Assembly (NCBI RefSeq): GCF_021107415.1
Contig: NZ_JAIOSW010000150.1
Span: 1 to 5,143 of the forward strand
Reading direction: 5' to 3'
Origin: Desulfobacula sp.
GTDB taxonomy: Bacteria; Desulfobacterota; Desulfobacteria; Desulfobacterales; Desulfobacteraceae
DNA: 5,143 nt
The number at the start of each line of letters is the position of its first letter. Positions within the stretch are counted from its first letter, which is position 1. Of the stretch, positions 1-5,143 are shown piece by piece. Position numbers and translations under genes: made by a program. Under the pieces are notes generated by a model. It was given only the letters and a program-made list of their open reading frames with translations. It had not been told where the DNA came from and searched no databases.

Positions 1-528
1 CATTTGTCTATTCAATCCAATGCCCACATCAAATTCATGCTGTCAGGAGAAACCCAAAATCATTTCCTGGTCGGTTCAGACAGCGGATATGGATTTATTA
101 TTAAATTTTCCGACTTTTTAACCAATTTTAAAAATGGCAAAGCCGTCATCAATTTAAAAACAAATCATCAATTATTACCTCCGGATAAAGTTGTTGACTT
201 GGCAAGCGACACCATCGCTGCTGTTACTACCGCAGGCAGACTTTTGATATTTACTTTGGATCAACTGCCCAATTTAAAGAAAGGCCAGGGGAATAAAATC
301 ATTTCCATCCCGGGTGAAAAAATAGGCCAGACAAATTCTGAAAAGCTTAAGTTCCTTAAAATATTGCCATTAAACTCTAACCTTGTTATACATTCCGGTA
401 GACACTTTCTTAAATTGAACCCTGGAAATCAAAAAAATTATACAGGGAGGAGAGGCCACAGAGGAAAAAAGCTTCCCCGTGGATACCAAAATGTTAATAA
501 CGTGGAAATTTTGCCCATTGAACCTTAA
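1..528 (+). CDS. parC: DNA topoisomerase IV subunit A, C-terminal part (partial at left edge)
   Basis: This is the 3' end of a gene whose start lies before the window; the frame is open from base 1, so the TTG at 4 is not a real start. ParC with ParE forms topoisomerase IV, which decatenates daughter chromosomes and relaxes supercoils in the cytoplasm. The visible ~175 residues belong to the DNA-wrapping beta-pinwheel C-terminal domain, not the catalytic tyrosine domain. They align well from memory with the end of E. coli ParC: SDSGYGF followed by a GKAVINL strand, ASD..AAVTTAGRLLIF, then KKGQGNKIISIP. Near the end is TGRRGHRG (about 442-465), a degenerate GyrA-box-like loop, then RGYQNVNNVEI. 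The protein ends a few residues later, as in ParC, without the acidic tail typical of GyrA. The match to ParC is better than to GyrA. It ends 12 bases before the next gene, suggesting co-transcription. Confidence 0.9.
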   Translation, partial: HLSIQSNAHIKFMLSGETQNHFLVGSDSGYGFIIKFSDFLTNFKNGKAVINLKTNHQLLPPDKVVDLASDTIAAVTTAGRLLIFTLDQLPNLKKGQGNKIISIPGEKIGQTNSEKLKFLKILPLNSNLVIHSGRHFLKLNPGNQKNYTGRRGHRGKKLPRGYQNVNNVEILPIEP

Positions 529-540
529 TCAGGGTCAAAA

Positions 541-1932
541 ATGAAAAAATTTTATTTTAATAATTTTATTTTAATAAACCTTTTAGGTCTATTGTCTTTT
601 TTGATCTTTTTATCTGTATTGATCCATAATAAGGAATTTGGTTCTGATCTAACCCGCGTAGAAAGAATTAAAAAAACCGGCGTCCTGAGGCTGATCACCA
701 ATAATTCCATTAATACCTATTATTACTATAACGGACAACCCACCGGGTTTGAGTATGATCTCGCCCGTGAATTTGCCAATTTTCTCAATGTTGATCTTGA
801 TATTGTTACCCCTGGCTGGAACAATATGTTTTCTTATCTTGAACAGGGAAAAGGTGATTTTATTGCAGCAGGACTTGCCATAACAAAAGAGAGGTTGGAA
901 AAAGTCAATTTTTCAATCCCCTATATGACCATTCAGCAGCATATTGTTCATCATAAATTAGTTTTTGGACCTAAAAATATTGAAGATTTGACTTTTCGAA
1001 CCATCCACGTCCGTAGAGGAACATCTTATCATTCACGGCTTGAAGAAATCAAGAAAACCGGTGTTGATTTCAATTATATCCTTCATGACAACGTTCCAAC
1101 AGAAGAATTAATCCGTATGGTCCATGACAGAGAAATAAAGTTTACCGTTGCTGACAATAATATTGCCTATCTGAATCAAAGATATTATCCGGATATTCGG
1201 ATTGGAATTGCGCTGCAGGAAAAAGAATCCCTTGCCTGGGCAGTCAATAAAAATGATTCAAAAATGCTGGAGCAGATTAATAAATTTTTTCTCTATGCAA
1301 ATGAAACAGGGTTATTAAAACAGATCTCTAATAAATATTATTCAAATATTAAGGACACAGATCCCTATGACCTGAAAAGGTTTCATCAAAGAATCAAGAC
1401 CCGGTTGCCAAAATATAAAAAAATTATTATTGAGGAATCACAAAAATATGGTTTTGACTGGAAACTAGTGGCAGCCGTTGTTTATCAGGAATCCCATTTT
1501 AATCCTAATGCAAGAAGCTTTACAAACGTCAGGGGACTCATGCAGGTCACAACGGTTACAGCTGAAGAGATGGGTATTAAAAACCGCCTTAAACCATCAC
1601 AAAGTATCAAGGCCGGAATAAAATATCTTGATAAAATGGTTAGAAAATTTGATTATCTTGGAGATGATTATGAGAGAATTCTGTTTGCTTTGGCCAGTTA
1701 CAATATCGGTTATGGACATGTAATTGATGCGATGCAGATAGCTGTTGATATGGGGTTGGATGGAATGAAATGGCAAAACTTAAAAACAACCCTGCCTTTA
1801 TTATCAAAATCAAAATACTACAAACAAACCAAATATGGATATGCAAGAGGTTGGGAGCCGTTGCAATATGTTGAACGTATCCTTACCTATTATGACATAC
1901 TCAAACAAAAAAATTTTAAAGAGATAAAGTAA
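541..1932 (+). CDS. mltF: MltF-type membrane-bound lytic murein transglycosylase
   Basis: A 463-residue protein that would cleave the MurNAc-GlcNAc bond of peptidoglycan on the periplasmic side, forming 1,6-anhydro ends. Residues ~9-28 are a hydrophobic segment acting as signal anchor; there is no lipobox cysteine near it. Residues ~40-268 form a solute-binding-protein family 3 domain (ERIKKTGVLRL, PTGFEYDLA, GDFIAAGLAIT.ERL), the regulatory module of MltF. Residues ~290-455 form the SLT catalytic domain: VVYQESHFNPNA with predicted catalytic Glu317, RGLMQV at 331-336, ASYNIGYGHV at 385-394, and the late WEPLQYVERIL at 438-448. The length is near the MltF family range (E. coli about 518). The ATG at 541 has a weak AGGG (531-534) six bases upstream and directly precedes the hydrophobic segment. 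The stop overlaps the rng start by one base. MltF is clear from the domain pair; whether the SBP module binds muropeptides here is inferred from the family. Confidence 0.93.
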   Translation: MKKFYFNNFILINLLGLLSFLIFLSVLIHNKEFGSDLTRVERIKKTGVLRLITNNSINTYYYYNGQPTGFEYDLAREFANFLNVDLDIVTPGWNNMFSYLEQGKGDFIAAGLAITKERLEKVNFSIPYMTIQQHIVHHKLVFGPKNIEDLTFRTIHVRRGTSYHSRLEEIKKTGVDFNYILHDNVPTEELIRMVHDREIKFTVADNNIAYLNQRYYPDIRIGIALQEKESLAWAVNKNDSKMLEQINKFFLYANETGLLKQISNKYYSNIKDTDPYDLKRFHQRIKTRLPKYKKIIIEESQKYGFDWKLVAAVVYQESHFNPNARSFTNVRGLMQVTTVTAEEMGIKNRLKPSQSIKAGIKYLDKMVRKFDYLGDDYERILFALASYNIGYGHVIDAMQIAVDMGLDGMKWQNLKTTLPLLSKSKYYKQTKYGYARGWEPLQYVERILTYYDILKQKNFKEIK

Positions 1933-3404
1933 TGACAAAAAAAATTCTGATTAACGCGTTAGATCCTGATGAAAACAGGATTGCAGCTCTTAAGGATAAC
2001 AAACTCGAACAATTTCACATTGAAACAACTGCAAAACAAGTAACACAAGGCAATATTTATAAAGGTATTGTCATAAGAGTTGAACCCAGCCTTCAGGCTG
2101 TCTTTGTCGATTATGGTGCGCCTAAAAATGGTTTTCTTCAAAAAAATGAAATTCATAAAGACTATTTTCAGGATGTTGAATCCGGTGGAAAGGCCCTCTT
2201 TAATTTAATCAAGAAAGGCCAGGAGCTCATTGTTCAAGTGACAAAGGACCCCATCAGTCAAAAAGGGGCCATGTTGACAACATATATTTCTCTGCCCGGG
2301 AGACTGTCTGTCTTAATGCCGGGAAATTCCACAAAAGGTGTTTCCAGAAAAATCAGCGATGAGGATGAAAGGAAAAGACTTGTCAATATCATAAAAAAAA
2401 TGAAAGTTCCCGACGGGTTTGGCATGATTGTCAGAACTGCCGGAAAAAATTCTACTAAAACTCTGTTGACTGCTGATCTGAAATACCTGATGCGGGTATG
2501 GAAAGATATTGACCAGAAAGCTGTCAAAAACACTGCCCCTTCTTTGCTCTATAAAGAGCAGACCCTTGCTGTAAGATCTTTAAGAGATTATTTCACATCG
2601 GATGTTAAAGAAATTTTAATTGACAGTCCTGAAATTTTTAAAGAGGTAAGAGATTTTATTGGTCTAATAGCACCGAAACAAAAGAAAATTGTTAAGCATT
2701 TTAAGGGTGAAAAACCCATATTTACAAAATATCAACTTGAGGATCAGATTGCGTCTATTTACAAAAGAGAGGTCCCCCTTAAATCCGGCGGGTTTCTTGT
2801 AGTAGAACAAACAGAAGCCCTGGTTTCAATTGATGTCAATTCAGGCAAATCCACTAAAAAGAAAAATATTGAAGAGACGGCTTTTCATACAAATATTGAG
2901 GCCTGCGAGGAAGTTGCAAGACAATTGAGACTTCGTGATATGGGTGGTCTGATCGTGATTGATTATATTGACATGAAAGAACGGCGGCATAAAGCTGAAA
3001 TCACTAAAACATTAAAAAAACATTTGAAATCTGATAAAGCCAAAACAAAAGTCGGGGGAATAACAAAATTCGGGTTATTGGAGATGACGCGACAGCGTAT
3101 TCGATACTCAATCACTTTTGGAAGTCATGAAACTTGCAGGTATTGTAATGGCAGGGGACAAATTCCTTCTGTAGAAACCCAGGGGCTTGCATTTTTAAGG
3201 CAATTGAATTTAAAGACATTAAAACCTGAAATAAAAGAAGCGACAGGGCTTGTACCCTCTGAGGTAGCCAGTTATTTATTAAACAAAAAAAGAGACGAGT
3301 TGACTGAAATTGAATTTAAAAAAAAGGTTGCAATTACGATTGAGGGTGATCCAAAGATGGTTTCCGGGGAAAGCAGAATCGTTATAATAACCGATACTAA
3401 TTGA
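1932..3404 (+). CDS. rng: Ribonuclease G (Rne/Rng family endoribonuclease)
   Basis: A 490-residue single-strand-specific endoribonuclease acting in rRNA 5'-end maturation and mRNA decay in the cytoplasm. The order of parts is that of the RNase E/G catalytic core: an S1 RNA-binding domain at ~36-125 (GNIYKGIVIRVEPSLQAVFVDYG), a 5'-monophosphate sensor with Arg168-Thr169 in GMIVRTAG, and the DNase I-like catalytic region. Predicted Mg-binding aspartates are Asp301 (LVSIDVNSG) and Asp344 (GLIVIDYIDM), matching E. coli RNase E Asp303 and Asp346. The Zn-link CRYC has Cys402 and Cys405. FGLLEMTRQRIR and VASYLLNKKRDE are further family signatures. The length equals E. coli RNase G (489) and there is no RNase E degradosome scaffold tail, so rng fits better than rne. 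The start ATG overlaps the mltF stop as TAATG, with GAGA just upstream as a weak ribosome site, suggesting translational coupling. All key residues are present, so it should be active. Confidence 0.94.
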   Translation: MTKKILINALDPDENRIAALKDNKLEQFHIETTAKQVTQGNIYKGIVIRVEPSLQAVFVDYGAPKNGFLQKNEIHKDYFQDVESGGKALFNLIKKGQELIVQVTKDPISQKGAMLTTYISLPGRLSVLMPGNSTKGVSRKISDEDERKRLVNIIKKMKVPDGFGMIVRTAGKNSTKTLLTADLKYLMRVWKDIDQKAVKNTAPSLLYKEQTLAVRSLRDYFTSDVKEILIDSPEIFKEVRDFIGLIAPKQKKIVKHFKGEKPIFTKYQLEDQIASIYKREVPLKSGGFLVVEQTEALVSIDVNSGKSTKKKNIEETAFHTNIEACEEVARQLRLRDMGGLIVIDYIDMKERRHKAEITKTLKKHLKSDKAKTKVGGITKFGLLEMTRQRIRYSITFGSHETCRYCNGRGQIPSVETQGLAFLRQLNLKTLKPEIKEATGLVPSEVASYLLNKKRDELTEIEFKKKVAITIEGDPKMVSGESRIVIITDTN

Positions 3405-3407
3405 AGA

Positions 3408-3469
3408 CCTTTCTTGACATAAATCGTTCTATTGTGTATCTGAAACAATTTCAAACTTAATAAGAAAGG
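3408..3469 (+). repeat. 8-bp inverted repeat covering the Shine-Dalgarno of the next gene
   Basis: The octamer CCTTTCTT at 3408-3415 is the exact reverse complement of AAGAAAGG at 3462-3469, with a 46-base loop. The right arm contains most of the Shine-Dalgarno of the gene starting at 3477. In a transcript reading through from rng the arms could pair and mask that site. The stem is short and AT-rich with a long loop, so chance is a serious alternative. Confidence 0.3.
3414..3442 (+). promoter_or_regulatory. Possible sigma-70 promoter upstream of the LysM-like gene
   Basis: A perfect -35 hexamer TTGACA (3414-3419) is followed after 17 bases by TATCTG (3437-3442), which matches only three of six consensus -10 positions. 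No proper extended -10 TG is present. Transcription would begin near 3449, about 28 bases before the start codon. It lies in the largest intergenic gap of the window, a sensible place for a secondary promoter driving the LysM-like gene, yajC and secD. The weak -10 keeps confidence low. Confidence 0.33.
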
Positions 3470-3471
3470 AG
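3465..3471 (+). promoter_or_regulatory. Shine-Dalgarno of the LysM-like gene
   Basis: AAAGGAG lies five bases before the ATG at 3477. It is a near-consensus site and supports this ATG as the start. It overlaps the right arm of the 8-bp inverted repeat. Confidence 0.75.
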
Positions 3472-3476
3472 AATAC

Positions 3477-4304
3477 ATGCTCCTGAAAAAGAATGAAAAG
3501 AAAATATTATTAATAACAATAGCAGTGATTTTATTTGGGGTGACGGTTTTGGGCATCCTGTATTTTAACAAATCCCATGGGGGAAAAAGTGAAGTTACAA
3601 CAATAAAGGATAAAATATCCATCCCCCAAAACACTGGAGATAACAAAAAGAATATTATTACTATAGAGGACGGAATAGTTCAGGGCGACATTATTGTGAT
3701 GCCGACCATTGATTATAACGATCTTAAAAAAAATAAAAAGCTCAAAGAACTAATGGTATCGCGCAAAGAAAGCTTAGGCATTAAAAAAAGTCTTGATATG
3801 ATTGTTCATTCTGATGAAAGCTTTAAAATTGGTGATATTCACATCTCCATGAGAGATATCTTGGAAAAGGCATTTATCCAAAAAGGAGAGGTCTTTCAGG
3901 AAAAAATTGAGGACTCAGGAGCTGTACGACCTCAAAAAATAAAAGAATATGGGATTTATGTGGTTCAGTCAGGTGATAATATATGGAATATCCATTTTAA
4001 TATTTTAAAAGAATTTTATGAATATCAGGGAATATTTGTTTCATCAGAAGCTGATGAACCGGTTGCTTTTGGAAAGAGTTCCGGTGTAGGAAAAATTTTA
4101 AAATTTTCCGAAACCATGGTCATTATCTACAATCTTATTGAAAAAAAAGTAGATTCTAATATTGATTTATTAGAACCATTAAGTAAGGTTGTGGTTTACA
4201 ATATGGAAGAAGTGTTTCCACTTCTCCAGGAAATCAACTATGAAAACATAGCCAGAATCCAGTTTGATGGAAAAACTATCTGGATTCCGGCTAAAAAATT
4301 ATAA
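3477..4304 (+). CDS. Membrane-anchored protein with degenerate LysM-like segment, function unknown
   Basis: A 275-residue protein I cannot assign to a named family. Residues 1-9 are lysine-rich and ~10-30 form one hydrophobic helix (ILLITIAVILFGVTVLGILY). This predicts an N-in signal anchor with the rest in the periplasm. There is no cysteine near it, so it is not a lipoprotein. Residues ~35-60 are polar and probably a flexible linker; ~80-145 are charged and likely helical. At ~158-180 the stretch YGIYVVQSGDNIWNIHF resembles the start of a LysM domain (consensus like YTVQPGDTLWSIA), a fold that binds GlcNAc-containing glycans. The usual second half is not obvious; the C-terminus IQFDGKTIWIPAKKL looks like a LysM-style final strand, so the domain may be diverged or carry an insertion. 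The ATG at 3477 has a strong ribosome site. It stands between rng and yajC-secD, 33 bases before yajC, probably co-transcribed. A cell-wall or envelope-assembly role is a guess from topology and the LysM-like motif. Confidence 0.8.
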   Translation: MLLKKNEKKILLITIAVILFGVTVLGILYFNKSHGGKSEVTTIKDKISIPQNTGDNKKNIITIEDGIVQGDIIVMPTIDYNDLKKNKKLKELMVSRKESLGIKKSLDMIVHSDESFKIGDIHISMRDILEKAFIQKGEVFQEKIEDSGAVRPQKIKEYGIYVVQSGDNIWNIHFNILKEFYEYQGIFVSSEADEPVAFGKSSGVGKILKFSETMVIIYNLIEKKVDSNIDLLEPLSKVVVYNMEEVFPLLQEINYENIARIQFDGKTIWIPAKKL

Positions 4305-4322
4305 ATTTGTATTTTATTTATC

Positions 4323-4330
4323 TAAGGAGG
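4323..4330 (+). promoter_or_regulatory. Shine-Dalgarno deciding the TTG start of yajC
   Basis: TAAGGAGG, a full consensus site, ends seven bases before the TTG at 4338. No suitable site precedes the first in-frame ATG (codon 8), so the TTG is the preferred start. Confidence 0.8.
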
Positions 4331-4337
4331 ACTTATT

Positions 4338-4682
4338 TTGATTAGCACAGCGTATGCAATGGGACAAGGCGGCGGGACAGGTCAAGCCGGTGGAATAGCA
4401 GGTTTTTTACCCATTATTATTTTGTTTGCAATTTTTTATTTTCTTTTGATCAGACCCCAGCAGAAAAAAGCCAAGGAACATAGAGAAATGATAGCTAACC
4501 TGAAAAAAGGGATTAGAATCATTACGTCCGGTGGTGTCTATGGAACTATCCAAAGCATTGATGATACAACCATTGGCCTTGAAATAGCTGAAAAGGTAAA
4601 AATAAAAATTTCCCGGGGAAATGTTGCGGCCGTAATTTCAGGTTCTGAAAATGTTAAGATTGAAGATAAAAAGAAAAAATAA
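4338..4682 (+). CDS. yajC: Preprotein translocase accessory subunit YajC
   Basis: A 114-residue inner-membrane protein that associates with SecD and SecF, the proton-motive-force-using accessory complex of the SecYEG translocon. The N-terminus MISTAYAMG followed by a glycine-rich stretch is typical of YajC. Residues ~20-38 are the single transmembrane helix (GFLPIIILFAIFYFLLIRP), followed by the family signature RPQQKKAKEHREM. The cytoplasmic part has KKGIRIITSGGVYGTI at ~56-71 and a small beta domain to ~100, then a lysine-rich tail. The length matches E. coli YajC (110). The start is TTG, chosen from its consensus ribosome site; the first ATG (codon 8) would cut off the conserved N-terminus. 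It lies 20 bases before secD, the usual yajC-secD order, and is probably co-transcribed with it. Confidence 0.95.
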   Translation: MISTAYAMGQGGGTGQAGGIAGFLPIIILFAIFYFLLIRPQQKKAKEHREMIANLKKGIRIITSGGVYGTIQSIDDTTIGLEIAEKVKIKISRGNVAAVISGSENVKIEDKKKK

Positions 4683-4689
4683 ATCCATT

Positions 4690-4694
4690 AGGAG
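4690..4694 (+). promoter_or_regulatory. Shine-Dalgarno deciding the TTG start of secD
   Basis: AGGAG lies eight bases before the TTG at 4703. The next in-frame methionine is inside the conserved LQGGMH motif, so TTG is the only sensible start. Confidence 0.75.
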
Positions 4695-4702
4695 TAATTA
4701 GA

Positions 4703-4987
4703 TTGAAACCATTTACCTTTAAAACTGTATTAATTACAGGTGTTATTTTAGCAGCCATTGTCTGCCTGCTTCCTACGTTCTTTGATTCATGGCCCCATAA
4801 AAAAATCAATCTGGGGTTGGATCTTCAGGGAGGAATGCACCTTGTACTTGAAGTTCAAAATATCAAAGCCGTTGAAGCAGAAATTGAAAGGACCATACAG
4901 GAAATTAAAAAGCAGCTCAGGAAAGAAGGTATAAAGCATCTTGGCATTTCTCGTCTTAACGATAACGCTATCCTTGCAAAATTTTAA
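4703..4987 (+). CDS. secD: Protein translocase subunit SecD, N-terminal part ending at an in-frame TAA
   Basis: SecD is an inner-membrane RND-type protein which, with SecF and YajC, uses the proton motive force to complete protein export on the periplasmic side. This reading frame gives 94 residues: the first transmembrane helix at ~8-27 (TVLITGVILAAIVCLLPTFF), then the hallmark start of the first periplasmic domain, INLGLDLQGGMHLVLEV at ~35-51, then a helix rich in Glu and Lys. It then meets TAA at 4985-4987. Intact SecD is usually over 500 residues with six transmembrane helices, so this product alone would not be functional. The same frame continues with SecD-like sequence after the stop. 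The five upstream genes end in normal TAA or TGA stops, so the code is not obviously altered. Identity as secD is secure from the motif and from yajC just upstream; the reason for the stop is open. Confidence 0.88.
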   Translation: MKPFTFKTVLITGVILAAIVCLLPTFFDSWPHKKINLGLDLQGGMHLVLEVQNIKAVEAEIERTIQEIKKQLRKEGIKHLGISRLNDNAILAKF

Positions 4988-5143
4988 AATGGTGTAGATA
5001 AATCCGAGTTTGAGGCTGTTCTTTCCAAAAACTTTGAAAATCTAATCACTCAAAACCCTCATACCGACAACAATATCATCTCATACAAATTAACCCTGCC
5101 GGAAAAAGATACAGACAACATAAAAAAAATGGCCACGGAACAG
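4988..5143 (+). pseudogene. secD: Continuation of secD after the in-frame stop (runs off the right edge)
   Basis: After the TAA the same frame stays open for 52 codons to the window end, beginning NGVDKSEFEAVLSKNF and ending with LTLPEKDTDNIKKMATEQ. The ending resembles the stretch that in SecD proteins comes just before the conserved RNRID/FGV region of the first periplasmic domain, which would lie past the edge. No frame change is needed, so a single base substitution in one sense codon (for example TTA, CAA, GAA or AAA to TAA) would explain the break. No ribosome site is seen for a restart; the first in-frame ATG is near 5129. It may be a broken gene, or an intact gene carrying a base error in the sequence. 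Confidence 0.6.

Noticed and set aside
4..6. TTG at 4 as a gene start
   Set aside because: The frame is open to base 1 and the protein is the tail of ParC, so the true start is outside the window.
1640..1846. Minus-strand open frame of 68 codons inside mltF
   Set aside because: It lies opposite the conserved SLT domain, has no recognisable motif, and is a shadow frame.
1959..2533. Minus-strand open frames at 1959-2156 and 2258-2533
   Set aside because: Both lie opposite conserved rng coding sequence and their translations show no family features.
3405..3476. Intrinsic terminator after rng
   Set aside because: No GC-rich hairpin followed by a T run is visible; the only inverted repeat is AT-rich with a 46-base loop and no T tract after it.
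3272..3646. Minus-strand open frame of 124 codons spanning the rng end and the following gap
   Set aside because: It runs antisense to two well-supported genes and has no recognisable motif.
4989..4997. Reinitiation at the ATG just after the secD stop
   Set aside because: That ATG is in the +1 frame and gives ATG GTG TAG, only two codons.
4979..5001. Programmed frameshift at the secD stop, in the A/T runs AAAATTTTAAAAT
   Set aside because: The sequence after the stop continues in the same frame. A +1 shift meets TAG at 4995 and a -1 shift meets TAA at 4999, so no frameshift restores SecD.

Overview
This window of AT-rich bacterial DNA (roughly one third G+C by eye) is coding almost end to end on the + strand. 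It carries housekeeping genes rather than an accessory region. The order is: 3' end of parC, an MltF-type lytic transglycosylase, an RNase G-type ribonuclease (rng), an uncharacterised membrane-anchored protein with a degenerate LysM-like segment, yajC, and the 5' part of secD. The family content and AT-rich composition would fit a Gram-negative such as a Desulfobacterales-type (former deltaproteobacterial) organism. That assignment is recall-based inference and cannot be proven from this window.

Layout: parC enters from the left and stops at 528. mltF starts 12 bases later (541-1932) and its stop codon shares one base with the rng start codon (TAATG at 1930-1934). These three genes look co-transcribed, and mltF and rng are probably translationally coupled. 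A 72-base gap (3405-3476) then holds a perfect TTGACA hexamer with a poor -10, a strong Shine-Dalgarno, and an 8-bp inverted repeat that includes the Shine-Dalgarno. After it come the 275-residue LysM-like protein (3477-4304), yajC (4338-4682, TTG start) and secD (from 4703, TTG start). Both TTG starts have well-placed Shine-Dalgarno sequences.

Functional themes: parC (chromosome decatenation), mltF (peptidoglycan cleavage), rng (RNA processing and decay) and yajC-secD (Sec translocon accessory complex). The uncharacterised protein lies directly before the Sec accessory genes and may work at the inner membrane or cell wall.

The most notable observation is in secD. A TAA stop interrupts the frame at codon 95 (4985-4987), but the same frame stays open and SecD-like to the window end. 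This is either a nonsense mutation, a base error in the assembly, or a broken copy. No convincing recoding signal is visible. I see no mobile element, CRISPR array, tRNA, rRNA or clearly novel multi-gene system, and no gene-free stretch over 300 bases.
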